Below, in pieces: positions 8,842 to 18,164 of a stretch of DNA of 64,000 bases; within the stretch, counting starts at the first letter, position 1, and the number at the start of each line of letters is the position of its first letter. The notes under the pieces were generated by a model that made no database searches, was not told the origin of the DNA, and saw only the letters and a list, made by a program, of their open reading frames with translations. The position numbers and the translations under genes were made by a program. This DNA comes from Ectothiorhodospiraceae bacterium (GTDB taxonomy: Bacteria > Pseudomonadota > Gammaproteobacteria > Nitrococcales > Aquisalimonadaceae). The stretch is from the NCBI GenBank assembly GCA_003565775.1, contig PXAT01000185.1, forward strand, positions 1-64,000, read 5' to 3'.

Positions 8842-10515
8842 TTACCCCGCCGCTTTCGCCGTCCGCAGGTGGCGGCGCAGGGTGCCGGCCGCCTCCAGCA
8901 GAACCATCACCGCCGCGACCAGGATGATGATGTCGAGGATGAACAGGAACCAGTTGCCCGCGTCGTAGAAGCTCTTGAGCTGCACCAGCAGGGCGAAGGT
9001 GGTCATCACCAGCAGGAACGACAGCGGGATCAGCGTGTACCACATGGACCGTCCCAGGCGCACGATGATCACCGTCATGACCAGCAGCGTGAGGCCCGCC
9101 AGCAACTGATTGGTGGTGCCGAACAACGGCCAGAGCATCATGCCACCGGTGCCGTCGATGCCGCCGGCACCGAAGGCCAGAGCGACGCAGGAACCGACCG
9201 CGATCAGCGTGGCCAGCGGCAGATTCGTCAGGACGGGCATGCTGTAGATCGTGCCCCATTCCTGGATGATGTAGCGCTGCAGACGCACCCCGGTATCCAT
9301 GGTGGTGCCGGCGAACAGCACCGCCATGACCGTCAGCAGGGTGACTGCCACCGGCTCGGACAGCATGGTGCCGTTGGCGACGATGTTGGCGCCGCCGGTA
9401 ACAAAGGCATTGACCCCGCCATCGCCGAACGCGCCGTAGATCTCGCGCCATTCGCCGATGGTCGCGAAGCCCGCGGTGGTGACGAGGATCGCGGCCAGCG
9501 CCAGACAGCCCTCGCCGACAGCACCGAAGTAACCGACGAAACGGATGTCCTTCTCGTTACTGATCTGCTTCGAAGTGGTCCCCGACGACACCAGTCCGTG
9601 GAAGCCGGATATGGCACCGCAGGCAATGGTCACGAACAGCAAGGGGATCAGCGACGGCGTGCCGGCCGGAACATCGGCGTTGAATGCCGGCGCCACGATG
9701 CTCGGGTTGGACAGCAGGATTGCCGCGTAGACCAGGCCGAGGCCGATGAAAAGTTGCAGGCCGTTGATGTAGTCACGCGGCTGCAGCAGGACCCAGACCG
9801 GCAGCAGCGAGGCGATCGCCGCATACAGGAACAGCAGCACGATCCACTGGCTGTTGGCCGGCAGTCCCATGAACGACCCCGGCAGCTCCACCGGTACGCT
9901 CGGTCCGATGCCGATCAGGGCATACAGCGAGACCACCCCGATAATGGAGACCGCCAGCAGGTTGATGCGGAAGCGGTAGATCAGCTGACCGATGATCAGG
10001 GCGACGACGATTGCGCCCCAGGCCGGTACGACTGCCGACGGGTTGTTGACCAGCAGTCCGGCGATGGCCACGGCAAACACCGCGTTGACCATCAGCAGGA
10101 CCAGGAAGATCACGACCATGAACAGGCTGCGCGCGCGCGGCCCGACCACGTCGCCGGTCACCGCACCGATGGACCGGGCCTTGTTGCGCACGCTGGCCCA
10201 GATCGCGCCGGCGTCGTGCACGCCGGCAAAGAAAATGGTGCCGAAAATGACCCACAGAAAGGCCGGCCCCCAACCCCAGATGACGGCAATGGCCGGCCCG
10301 ATGATCGGTGCGGCCCCGGCGACTGACGTGAAATGGTGACCCCAGAGGATGAATTTGTTGGTGGGCACGTAATCGACGCCGTCCTCCATCGCGTGGGCCG
10401 GCGTCCGGAAGTTCGGGTCGAGCTGGAAAATGCGTTCGGCAATGAACTTGGAGTAGATGAAGTAGCCAAGAGCCATGGCGACCAGGCCGGCCAACAATAC
10501 GATAATGGCACTCAT
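8842..10515 (-). CDS. cstA: CstA-family inner-membrane transporter (carbon starvation protein A)
   Basis: 557 residues with many transmembrane helices. Family hallmarks are the early VDYVPTNKFILWGHHFTSVAGAAPI-type block, GPAIAVIWGWGPAFLW, a FHGLVSSGTTSKQI segment, and near the C-terminus FGTTNQLLAGL. CstA/BtsT proteins import pyruvate or peptides during starvation. This is the short class, against about 700 residues in E. coli CstA. E. coli CstA works with the small protein YbdD; here the next gene encodes a different small protein ending in Cys-Cys, then an ArsA-like ATPase. The ATG at 10515 has GAGGAG upstream; an in-frame 48-residue extension is Arg-rich and unlikely. Confidence 0.93.
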   Translation of the reverse strand: MSAIIVLLAGLVAMALGYFIYSKFIAERIFQLDPNFRTPAHAMEDGVDYVPTNKFILWGHHFTSVAGAAPIIGPAIAVIWGWGPAFLWVIFGTIFFAGVHDAGAIWASVRNKARSIGAVTGDVVGPRARSLFMVVIFLVLLMVNAVFAVAIAGLLVNNPSAVVPAWGAIVVALIIGQLIYRFRINLLAVSIIGVVSLYALIGIGPSVPVELPGSFMGLPANSQWIVLLFLYAAIASLLPVWVLLQPRDYINGLQLFIGLGLVYAAILLSNPSIVAPAFNADVPAGTPSLIPLLFVTIACGAISGFHGLVSSGTTSKQISNEKDIRFVGYFGAVGEGCLALAAILVTTAGFATIGEWREIYGAFGDGGVNAFVTGGANIVANGTMLSEPVAVTLLTVMAVLFAGTTMDTGVRLQRYIIQEWGTIYSMPVLTNLPLATLIAVGSCVALAFGAGGIDGTGGMMLWPLFGTTNQLLAGLTLLVMTVIIVRLGRSMWYTLIPLSFLLVMTTFALLVQLKSFYDAGNWFLFILDIIILVAAVMVLLEAAGTLRRHLRTAKAAG

Positions 10516-10708
10516 GCCGCGTCTCCTCTGTGCTTTTTTACCGGCTGACGACCCACGTGCAGGGGTGAATCGTGCCTGTTGACGACGCTTGCGGCGAGCC
10601 TTTGCCCTGCGCATGCCCCGCCATTCAGTCTGCTGACCTCGCGTCCCGGACACAAGCATCGGCAGGCGCCCCGATCGAGATAACGGGTCAGCGGAGGCCC
10701 CGGGCCGG

Positions 10709-11176
10709 TCAGCGTCCGTGTAGCCGCAGCAGTTGATCCAGGCCGGACCGATGCACGTGATGAATGCGTTCCCGATGCAGATCCATCAGCCTGAGCCAGA
10801 TGCGGTCATGACCCGCTTCGGTCGGCTCCCCCAGCGCGGGGGGCGTGGCCAGCGGAATCAGGCAGAAGGTCTGCTGATAGCGCCAGTATTGCCGATGGCG
10901 CGAGGCGAAATAGTGGCTCCGGAAGCTGATCCTCTCGCCCTGCGCGAGGGTCGTTTCCGGCAGGTCAACCCCGGCTTCCTCCTGCAGTTCGCGCTGTAGC
11001 GCAAGCAGGGGTGTCTCGCCGCTTTCGATTCCGCCACCCGGCAGTTCCAGCCAATTGGCCCGCGGCGCTCGCACCAGCAGCACGGCGCCGTCATACAGCA
11101 GGGCGCAATGCACGCCCTGGCGCTCGGTGATCGGCTGATTCTCCGGTCGATGCACCACTTCCCCGTAATGATTCAC
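10709..11176 (-). CDS. Nudix hydrolase
   Basis: 155 residues with a complete Nudix box at residues 48-70 (G-x5-E-x7-REL-Q-EE-A-G-V), which binds the divalent metal for hydrolysis of a nucleoside diphosphate linked to another group. The start reads [19 protein letters not shown]. The residues giving substrate choice are not recognisable, so ADP-sugars, dinucleotides or oxidised nucleotides all remain possible. It stands alone between cstA and a repeat element whose left end begins 59 bases before its start codon, so the element may lie in or near its promoter. Confidence 0.85.
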   Translation of the reverse strand: MNHYGEVVHRPENQPITERQGVHCALLYDGAVLLVRAPRANWLELPGGGIESGETPLLALQRELQEEAGVDLPETTLAQGERISFRSHYFASRHRQYWRYQQTFCLIPLATPPALGEPTEAGHDRIWLRLMDLHRERIHHVHRSGLDQLLRLHGR

Positions 11177-11235
11177 GAAATAGCGACTCAGCGGACCTCT
11201 CCCGACAGCTATGTGGTTCCCAAGCGCGCGAGTTT

Positions 11236-11632
11236 AAGGAAACACTGATCCCTTTTCACGTCTGCGTTGGCGTCCGCATTTTTCTCGAGGCAAGGCGCGA
11301 TGTGCAGTGCCGGGAAAAGCGGCCTAACGGGAGGCTTCGATGCCGATCAGGCGGATGCGTGTGGCTCATCCGGGTGGAGTGGCTTCGGCGCCGGCCCGAA
11401 TCCAGCAGTGCAACCCGCGCGGGGTGTGTTCGCCGCCGGCGAACGCACGCGGTGTCGACCGTCAGAATCAATCCCGCGTGCGTTCGCTTCGCGAACACGC
11501 CCTGCACACCGTAGGCCCCTGGAGGCGTTGCGCCACCAGCCCGGTAGAACAACTACCGAGCCGGCACCGCACCTTGCCAGATGACCGATACCGGTCTCGG
11601 GCGCAGACGCGTGAATCGATCAGTGTTTCCTT
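11236..11632. repeat. Mosaic inverted-end element, copy R1 (397 bp)
   Basis: Bounded by a perfect 15-bp terminal inverted repeat, AAGGAAACACTGATC (11236-11250) and its complement (11618-11632). Both ends continue into related but different inner sequences: the left into TCTGCGTTGGCGTCCGCATT, the right (inverted) into CGTCTGCGCCCGAGACCGG. The inside carries blocks found in other copies: one at about 11436-11490 recurs at 23113-23168, and one around 11380-11400 recurs near 47200-47220. There is no transposase, so it is a MITE-like, non-autonomous element. It fills most of the 652-base gap between the Nudix and PBP4 genes. Confidence 0.7.
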
Positions 11633-11828
11633 CATGAAACGGTGATCAGTTCGCACGTTTCGCCGTGGCTCTGGCGTTATTCTCCGGAGTATCGTGACGT
11701 CAGCGCCGGCAACCGTGGACCTGGTGCGGACGAGAACATGCGTCAGCGGTTTTCCCGAGCCGGTCCGGAGTGCGTCGGCCGCCCGGTGGTTGCGTCATTT
11801 TGCCTTCAATAGCGGAGAATCCTGCACC

Positions 11829-13232
11829 ATGCGTCGCCTGTTCCTGATCTGCCTCAACTGCTGTCTTCTGCTACCGTTCTCTGCGCAGGCGGCGGTGCCG
11901 GATTCGGTCTCCCGGGTGATGAGCCAGCATCAGTTGAGCGGCGAACAGGTCAGTATTCTGGTGCAGCGGGTGCGTGATGGTGAAACGGTGCTGGCCCTGT
12001 CGCCGGATCGGCCGCGCAACCCGGCCTCGGTGACCAAGATTCCCGTCAGTTACGCCGCGCTGGAGATCCTCGGACCGACGTTCCGGTGGCGTACCGACGT
12101 GTTCGCGGACAGCGAGCCGCGCAATGGGGTGCTGGACGGCAATCTCTGGCTGCGCGGCACCGGTGACCCCTATCTGGTGACCGAGCAGTTCTGGAAGCTT
12201 CTGGGTGGCGTGCGGCGCGCCGGGGTCGAGCGGATCACCGGCGACCTGATTCTGGATGTCAGCCATTTCGCACTGAAGCCTGAAGACCCAGGTGCCTTCG
12301 ATGATCGTCCGGATCGCGCCTATAACCAGCCCCCCCATGCGCTGCTCGTCAACTTCAATGCGGTCCGTTTTCAGGTCGATGGCGATAGCAACGGCGCACC
12401 GCGGATATCCACGGATCCGCCTCTACCCGGCCTGCGCATCAATAATCGTCTGGAGCCGGCCAGCGGCGGTTGCGGCGCCCACGAGGGCATGGTGTTCCGC
12501 GCGTCCGGTGATCTGGAGGTCGTTCTCGAGGGCCAGCATCCGGGCGGCTGCCGGGGCTTCGACCTGCTGCGGGTCGCGATGCAGCCGGAGGATTATGCGC
12601 ACCAGCTTTTCGGCGCGTTGTGGCGGCAGTGGGGCGGGGAGTTCAACGGCGGCTGGCGGCGTGATATCTGGTCGGGTAACCGTCGCCCGCTGTATACCCA
12701 TCGTTCACCGCCGTTGGCCGAGCTGATTCGTCCGGCGAACAAGTTCAGCAACAATGTCATGACCCGGCATTTCAAGCTGGCGGTTGCGGCAGAACGTTAC
12801 GGCGAGCCGGCCACGGTCGATGGCGGCAACCGGGCGATCATCGATTTCCTCGCCGACAAGGGCGTCGATACCCGCGGCATGGTCATGGACAACGCGGCCG
12901 GCTTGTCGCGCACCAACCGGTTCACCGCGACCCAGGTGGCGAAGATGCTGGAGATCGCCAACCGCAGCCCGTTCCGTGCCGAGTTCCGTTCCTCGCTGGC
13001 GATGTCCGGCCTGGACGGTACCATGCGGCGCCGGTTTCGCGACGGGCCCGAGGCGGGCCGCATGCATCTGAAAACGGGCACGCTCAATCATGTCTCGGCG
13101 GTGGCCGGCTACGTGCAGGCGCGCAGTGACGAGGACTACATCGTCGTGGTCATGATCAACGGACAGAACGTGCACTGGGGAGCGGGGCGCGCGGTACAGG
13201 ATGCGGTGCTGGCCTGGACCTATCGGCAGTAG
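11829..13232 (+). CDS. dacB: D-alanyl-D-alanine carboxypeptidase/endopeptidase (PBP4, class C)
   Basis: 467 residues. A signal peptide (ending AQA near residue 21) is followed by the three penicillin-binding motifs: SVTK (Ser67-Lys70), SNN in the segment NKFSNNVMTRH, and KTG in LKTGTLNHVS. The long insert between the first two motifs is typical of PBP4/DacB, which trims terminal D-Ala and cuts peptide cross-links in the periplasm. The open frame runs back to 11694, but the ATG at 11829 has GGAGA upstream and begins the signal peptide. It converges with the MATE gene, with only 7 bases between the stops. Confidence 0.93.
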   Translation: MRRLFLICLNCCLLLPFSAQAAVPDSVSRVMSQHQLSGEQVSILVQRVRDGETVLALSPDRPRNPASVTKIPVSYAALEILGPTFRWRTDVFADSEPRNGVLDGNLWLRGTGDPYLVTEQFWKLLGGVRRAGVERITGDLILDVSHFALKPEDPGAFDDRPDRAYNQPPHALLVNFNAVRFQVDGDSNGAPRISTDPPLPGLRINNRLEPASGGCGAHEGMVFRASGDLEVVLEGQHPGGCRGFDLLRVAMQPEDYAHQLFGALWRQWGGEFNGGWRRDIWSGNRRPLYTHRSPPLAELIRPANKFSNNVMTRHFKLAVAAERYGEPATVDGGNRAIIDFLADKGVDTRGMVMDNAAGLSRTNRFTATQVAKMLEIANRSPFRAEFRSSLAMSGLDGTMRRRFRDGPEAGRMHLKTGTLNHVSAVAGYVQARSDEDYIVVVMINGQNVHWGAGRAVQDAVLAWTYRQ

Positions 13233-13239
13233 TCCGCGA

Positions 13240-14607
13240 TCAGGCCGGTTCCTGCCGGGCCGTCGGTTCGAGCCACTGCATGGCCCGGTGGTAGAGCAGC
13301 CAGGCGCTCAGCCCGGCGCCGATGTTGCCGAGCATGGCACCGGTGAGCAACCCCGGCATGCCCGCCAGGCGGCTGCCCAGCCACAAGGCCGGCAGGTAGA
13401 ACAGCAGCAGGCGGAGCAGCGAGATCAGCAGGGCCTGCAGCGGCATGCCGAGCGCATTGCAGACCGAAACCATCAGCATGCAGATGCCAAGCGCCGCATA
13501 GCTGATCGGCACCCGCAACAGGTAATCCTGCAACACGGCGCTGACCGAGGTGTCGCTGCTGAGCAGAGGCGCCAGCAGGCCAGATGCGGTCATCAGCAGT
13601 AGCCCGACGGTCAGTTGCCAGGCCAGCACGAAGCCGACCGCGAGCCGCACGACCTGCCGGATCCGCTCGATATCACCAGCGCCCTGAAAGCGACTGACAA
13701 TGGGCGGCAGAGACATGGTCAGAGCCAGCACGACGACGATCGAGAAGAACTCCAGGCGGGTGCCGACACCCCAGGCGGCCACCGCCGCGCCGCCATGGTA
13801 GGCGACCAGGCCGGTGGCGAGGGCGGCTGCCAGACCCGGCGCCAGTTGGCCGACCGTCGCCGGGCCGGTGATCGCCGAGAGATCGCGTAACGCCCGCGGC
13901 AGGGTGGTGGTCCCGAGGTCGCGGCTCAGCCAGTGGCGCCGCCGAACGTGCCAGAACACCAGGGCGGCGCCGGCGCTGAAGGCGACCACGGTAGCCCAGG
14001 CGGCGCCGGCCAGGCCCCAGCCGAAGACGAAGATGAACAGCGGGTCGAGGACGAGGTTGATCACGCTGGTAACCACCATCAACAGGCCCGGCAGTCCGGT
14101 TTTGCCATGCGCCCGGCACAGTGAATAACCGAAGTAGAGCACGCCGCCAATCCAGGCACTGAGCAACCACGGCCCCCAGTAATTGCGAACCAGGGGCAGC
14201 AGATCGGACTCCGCACCCAGGGCACGGACCAGTGGTACCTGCATCAGCCAGAGCAGGACACAGACTGCGCCTATGAAGGCGGTACCGATCAGCACCACCA
14301 GTAGCCCGAGGCCGCGAGCAGTCTGCTCCTGACCCGCCCCCAGCGCGCGCCCGATCAGGGCCGTGGTGGCAATGCCGAGCCCCACCTGGGCGCCGATGAT
14401 CAACTGCTGAATCGGTTGCGTGAAACCGAAGGTCGCCAGCTCGTCGACACCGAGCCGGGCGATGAACGCGGCGTCGACCAGTTGCACCCCGAGCAGGGCA
14501 ATCACGCCGAACAGCATCGGCCAAGTCATGCGGAACAGCGTGCGACCGAGTCCGTCGCGGGTCAGGTCGTCAGTCGTGAATGCCCTGTAGGGTTTGCCGG
14601 TTCCCAT
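13240..14607 (-). CDS. MATE-family multidrug/metabolite exporter
   Basis: 455 residues, about 12 membrane helices in two homologous halves. The N-terminal half has the family pattern TWPMLFGVIALLGVQLVDAAFIARLGVDELATFGFTQPI-like region, and the second half has RLEFFSIVVVLALTMSLPP. MATE proteins export cationic drugs or metabolites using Na+ or H+ gradients. The start at 14607 (MGTGKPYRAF) overlaps the stop of the upstream permease gene by one base (TGATG), so it is translated with that pair of half-permeases. The substrate cannot be predicted. Confidence 0.9.
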   Translation of the reverse strand: MGTGKPYRAFTTDDLTRDGLGRTLFRMTWPMLFGVIALLGVQLVDAAFIARLGVDELATFGFTQPIQQLIIGAQVGLGIATTALIGRALGAGQEQTARGLGLLVVLIGTAFIGAVCVLLWLMQVPLVRALGAESDLLPLVRNYWGPWLLSAWIGGVLYFGYSLCRAHGKTGLPGLLMVVTSVINLVLDPLFIFVFGWGLAGAAWATVVAFSAGAALVFWHVRRRHWLSRDLGTTTLPRALRDLSAITGPATVGQLAPGLAAALATGLVAYHGGAAVAAWGVGTRLEFFSIVVVLALTMSLPPIVSRFQGAGDIERIRQVVRLAVGFVLAWQLTVGLLLMTASGLLAPLLSSDTSVSAVLQDYLLRVPISYAALGICMLMVSVCNALGMPLQALLISLLRLLLFYLPALWLGSRLAGMPGLLTGAMLGNIGAGLSAWLLYHRAMQWLEPTARQEPA

Positions 14608-15104
14608 CAGCCGCGCAATCCGGCCAGCAGCAAGGTCAGGATTCCGGCCAACGGCGCGAGGATCAGGCAGGCCAGCAGCCGGATGCCGGTCAGCCGCCAT
14701 CCGAGCGCCGGCAATTCGAAGGCGATCACGCGGTGCAGTGCGAGCACCGACCAGGCGGTGATCAGCGTCACCATCTGCGCCATGCCGGTGCCGGCGCCGA
14801 TCAGGGCCAGCGCGATCGGGAAGGTGATCATCGGACCGCCGGGCATGATCGCACCCAGCACGGTGGCGATCAGGATCCCCTGCATCCCCGAGGCTTCGCC
14901 CAGCAGGCCGGCGACCAGTTCCCGTGGTATCAGCATGGCGAGAAAGCTGCCGGCGAGGAGCGCGATCGGGATTCGGACGAGTAACGGCCGCATCTGCCGC
15001 CAGCCGCGGACGGCGATTTCGCGATGACCCGGCTCCGCTTGCCGGTGCCGCCAGCCCATCAGCGCCAGCAACAGGATTCCCAGCGTGAGATATGCGCTGA
15101 TCAC
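14607..15104 (-). CDS. Half-size permease, second of a pair (ArsP/DUF318-like)
   Basis: 165 residues, about four or five membrane helices. It carries GAIMPGGPMITFPIAL and AWSVLALHRVIAFELP, which match the motifs of its upstream neighbour (GSLTPGGPFAAFPLVL and SWSVLGINRALVWELP). The PGGP motif and helix pattern fit one half of the PF03773-type permeases (ArsP and relatives), normally a single protein of about 300-350 residues with two such halves. The two genes overlap by 4 bases, so a heterodimer equivalent to one full permease is the natural reading. The substrate is unknown. Confidence 0.7.
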   Translation of the reverse strand: MISAYLTLGILLLALMGWRHRQAEPGHREIAVRGWRQMRPLLVRIPIALLAGSFLAMLIPRELVAGLLGEASGMQGILIATVLGAIMPGGPMITFPIALALIGAGTGMAQMVTLITAWSVLALHRVIAFELPALGWRLTGIRLLACLILAPLAGILTLLLAGLRG

Positions 15105-15661
15105 GCCGGGCGTTCCCGCAGTCGGCCCATCAGGGCCCAGGTCAACAGCCCGGCAATCACCGGCAGTGGCAGCGACACCAGAAGACGGGTCAGCGTGAAC
15201 TCGGCCCCGAGCAAGGGCAGTTCCCAGACCAGCGCCCGGTTGATCCCGAGGACCGACCAGGATGTGAGGTAGCTCACGCAGACGGGAATCGCGGCGCCCG
15301 AGCGATACAGTGCCAACACCAGCGGGAAAGCGGCAAACGGGCCGCCGGGCGTCAGTGAGCCGGCCGCGGTGGCCAGTAACAGACCGCGAAGACCGCTGCG
15401 ACCGCCGAGCCAGCGTTCCATCGCCTCCCGCGGGACCATGGCCTGGACATAGGCACCGACCAGGACCGCGGCCACCACGATCGGCAGGATCAGGATCAGC
15501 AGGCCAAGACCATCGCCGAGCGCCGACTGAAAGGCCTCGGGGCCGCGGACGATCAGCACGGCGAGGCCGGCGGCCAGTGCCAGCAGAACGAAGAACAGCG
15601 TGCTGCCGTCGAGCAGAGGTGGCCCCGGTCGGGGCTTCTCGTGCTCGCTGTCATGTGCCAT
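15101..15661 (-). CDS. Half-size permease, first of a pair (ArsP/DUF318-like)
   Basis: 186 residues. A polar cytoplasmic start (MAHDSEHEKPRPG) is followed by about five helices. Motifs GSLTPGGPFAAFP and SYLTSWSVLGINRALVWELP parallel those of the next gene, as expected for the two halves of a duplicated PF03773-type permease. The ATG at 15661 has GAGG 7 bases upstream; its stop overlaps the next start by 4 bases. It diverges from the amidase gene at 15769. ArsP-type permeases export organoarsenicals, but no arsenic gene is present here, so the substrate stays open. Confidence 0.7.
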   Translation of the reverse strand: MAHDSEHEKPRPGPPLLDGSTLFFVLLALAAGLAVLIVRGPEAFQSALGDGLGLLILILPIVVAAVLVGAYVQAMVPREAMERWLGGRSGLRGLLLATAAGSLTPGGPFAAFPLVLALYRSGAAIPVCVSYLTSWSVLGINRALVWELPLLGAEFTLTRLLVSLPLPVIAGLLTWALMGRLRERPA

Positions 15662-15768
15662 GAATACCCTCGTCGGCGAGGCGGGAAAGGGTTCGGGCCG
15701 GTGCCCGTGCCCGCGCATGGTAACGCATCGGTCGCGAGGCCGCGGCAGCCTGATCCGGAGGTGGTGTC

Positions 15769-17235
15769 TTGGATGACTGGAGCGCAAAGCGACTGCTGGA
15801 CCGACTGGCAGCGGGGGAAATCAGTTCCGTGGAACTGGTGCAGCAGATGCTGGCCCGGATCGAGAGCCGCAACCCGGCGCTGAATGCGGTGGTCACGCTG
15901 GACGCCGATGCGGCGCTCGCCGAGGCGGGGAAGTGCGATGCCGAGCGTCGCCGCGGCCAGGTGCGCGGTCCGCTCCACGGCCTGCCGATCACGGTCAAGG
16001 ACACTTTCGAGAGCCGCGGCCTGCGCACCACGGCGGGCAGTCCGGAATGGGCCGAGCATCGGCCCCGGACCGATGCGGTGGCGGTTGCCCGCCTGCGGGA
16101 CGCCGGCGCGATCCTCGTGGGCAAGACCAACACCGCCGAACGGGCCGGCGACTTGCAATGCGATAACCCCCTGTTCGGTACGACGCGCAATCCCTGGGAC
16201 ACCGATCGCACCAGCGGCGGCTCATCCGGCGGCTCGGCGGCTGCGCTGGCGGCAGGGCTCACCAGTCTGGAACTGGGCAGCGACATCGGCGGCTCGATCC
16301 GCCTTCCGGCGCATTTTTGCGGGGTCTGCGGACACAAGCCGAGCTATGGCCTGGTGCCGCTGCGCGGGCATCTGCCGGGGCCACCGGGCTGGCTGGCGCG
16401 TTCGGATCTTGCAGTGGCCGGACCGATGGCGCGCGAGGTGGCGGATCTGCGGCTCGCGCTGGACGTGCTGGCGGGCCCGGACCCGACCGACGCGGTGGCC
16501 TGGCGACTGTCCCTGCCGGAGCCGGCTGCACGGGAGCCAGGCCAGTGGCGCATGGCCGTCTGGCTGCAACAGCCCCCGTTTCCGCTGGCCCGGGAGGTTC
16601 TCGACCGCCTGCAGACGACGGTCGCCGGGCTGGAGGCAGCGGGCGTGGTGATCGATGCCGACGCGCGCCCGTCGGGCGTCGACCTTGCGGCCAGCCACGA
16701 GCTGTTCTATACCATGCTCGCGGCGGCCATGAGTGCCGGCCTGTCCTCCGAGGAAATGCGCTTCGGCCGGTCTTTGCTGAAACGCAAACTGACGTCGGAG
16801 GACGGCGATCGGGAGCGTTTCTACCGCGCCGCGGCCATGAGCCATCGGCACTGGCAGCATCTGCATGAGCAGCGCCTCCAGCTGGCGACTCGCTGGGAGC
16901 GCTTTTTCCGCGACTGGGACGTCTTGCTGTGTCCGGTCGCACCGGTCAACGCCTTTGCCCATGATCTCGAGGGCGATCCGAAGGATCGTCGCGTACTTGT
17001 TGACGGCCACATCCGCCCCTATTCGGACCTTTCCTTCTGGTGTGGTCTGGCGGGCTTGCCTTATCTGCCGGCCACCGTGGTCCCGGTGGGGCCGGGTGGC
17101 GACGGGCTGCCGGTTGCGATCCAGGTGATCGGTCCGCGGTTCGGAGATCACACGACTCTGGCCGCTGCAGCGCTGATCGAGCAGCTCGTCGGCGGTTTCC
17201 GGTCACCGCCGGGCCCCTTTTCCATGCACGCCTGA
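15769..17235 (+). CDS. Amidase (amidase-signature family)
   Basis: 488 residues. The Ser-cis-Ser-Lys triad is complete: Lys77 in GLPITVKDTF, Ser152/153 in SGGSSGGSAAALAAG and Ser176 in GSDIGGSIRLP. The family hydrolyses carboxamides. The lack of a gatCB context and the sequence around the second half argue for a stand-alone amidase rather than GatA. The start is a TTG at 15769 with GGAGG 7 bases upstream; no ATG in frame lies nearby, and the first residues (DDWSAKRLLDRLAAGEISS) align with the normal N-terminal helix. No signal peptide, so cytoplasmic. Physiological substrate unknown. Confidence 0.9.
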   Translation: MDDWSAKRLLDRLAAGEISSVELVQQMLARIESRNPALNAVVTLDADAALAEAGKCDAERRRGQVRGPLHGLPITVKDTFESRGLRTTAGSPEWAEHRPRTDAVAVARLRDAGAILVGKTNTAERAGDLQCDNPLFGTTRNPWDTDRTSGGSSGGSAAALAAGLTSLELGSDIGGSIRLPAHFCGVCGHKPSYGLVPLRGHLPGPPGWLARSDLAVAGPMAREVADLRLALDVLAGPDPTDAVAWRLSLPEPAAREPGQWRMAVWLQQPPFPLAREVLDRLQTTVAGLEAAGVVIDADARPSGVDLAASHELFYTMLAAAMSAGLSSEEMRFGRSLLKRKLTSEDGDRERFYRAAAMSHRHWQHLHEQRLQLATRWERFFRDWDVLLCPVAPVNAFAHDLEGDPKDRRVLVDGHIRPYSDLSFWCGLAGLPYLPATVVPVGPGGDGLPVAIQVIGPRFGDHTTLAAAALIEQLVGGFRSPPGPFSMHA

Positions 17236-17425
17236 GTGACCAGCGGCTGGTGTGGCAGGCGTCCGACTATGGCACCATAAGGGGCTTGCGGCGTCGTCCG
17301 CCATTCTGCGACTCCGGAACGCCGTGACCCGGCCATAATCCGGATGGCGGTTGCCGTACCTGGAACCGCATGACGACGACCGTGACCAACCGCAGCATCA
17401 CCGACGGAACCGGGAGGCTAGACGC

Positions 17426-18055
17426 ATGAGCAAACAAGGCGAGCGCACCGATATTCCCCTTACGCGGGCCGAGGCGGCGGAATACGAGCGCCCCATCCGG
17501 CGCCAGGTCTGGCTCGGGATCGCCGGTGCGGTGGCTGTCATAATCCTGCTCATCGTGCTGGTCATGGAGGCCCGGTTCCGCTCCGGTCTGGCTCAGCCGC
17601 ATCCGAGTGCCGTGTTCGATGGTGGCCTGCAGGAAATCGTTGATGCCTATGTTCCGCTGCCCGATGCCGAGATCAGCATCGAATTGCGCACGGATCGCGA
17701 GGGCGAGGACCGTTACGAAGTCCTGATCCGCAACCAGGATGGCGATGTACTGTTCCAGATGGCACGCGATGCCGAACACGTCTATCGCGTCGGCCACGGC
17801 CCGCGGGAAGGTGATTCGATCCGCTTCGAGGTGTTCCTGGAAATGGACTACGACGGCTCCATTACCGGACGGTATCGGCAGGATCGGGGCGTTGCGGTGG
17901 CATCTTACCAGTCGGCGCTGCAGGCGCTGGTTCGCCAGGGGCTGGCCGCGTATGTCGCCGATGCCGGCCATGCGGTGCAACAGGATGATCCGGATATCGA
18001 GCCCGACGCTGACAGTATCCGCCGCGACTGGGATGCGGTCATGGATCGCCACTAG
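17426..18055 (+). CDS. Membrane-anchored protein of unknown function
   Basis: 209 residues. A polar cytoplasmic N-terminus (1-27), one transmembrane helix (about 28-48, VWLGIAGAVAVIILLIVLVM), then a soluble, probably periplasmic domain rich in acidic residues and beta-strand-like runs (AEISIELRTDREGEDRYEV, IRFEVFLEMDYDG). I recognise no family. The ATG at 17426 has GGAGG 8 bases upstream. A strong terminator follows (18091-18144). Coding statistics by eye match the neighbours. It may be a lineage-specific envelope protein. Confidence 0.6.
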   Translation: MSKQGERTDIPLTRAEAAEYERPIRRQVWLGIAGAVAVIILLIVLVMEARFRSGLAQPHPSAVFDGGLQEIVDAYVPLPDAEISIELRTDREGEDRYEVLIRNQDGDVLFQMARDAEHVYRVGHGPREGDSIRFEVFLEMDYDGSITGRYRQDRGVAVASYQSALQALVRQGLAAYVADAGHAVQQDDPDIEPDADSIRRDWDAVMDRH

Positions 18056-18090
18056 ACCGACTGACTCGCGTAGTCCTTGACTCCGACCCG

Positions 18091-18144
18091 ACCGGCCGTC
18101 TCGCGGAACTTGCAGCAGCAAACCCGCTGACGGCCGGTTTTTTT
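18091..18144 (+). terminator. Rho-independent terminator after the 17426 gene
   Basis: A 10-bp stem (ACCGGCCGTC at 18091-18100 with its complement at 18129-18138), extended inside by a GCGG/CCGC pairing, is followed by seven T (18138-18144). It ends 20 bases before the rlmKL start codon, so it also lies in the rlmKL leader. Confidence 0.8.
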
Positions 18145-18164
18145 GTTCCTTACAGAGGATTGCC

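Noticed and set aside
8788-10326. 512-codon open frame antisense to cstA
   Set aside because: Rich in His, Gln, Asp and Arg with no fold pattern; it is the complement of a membrane-protein gene with a clear family.
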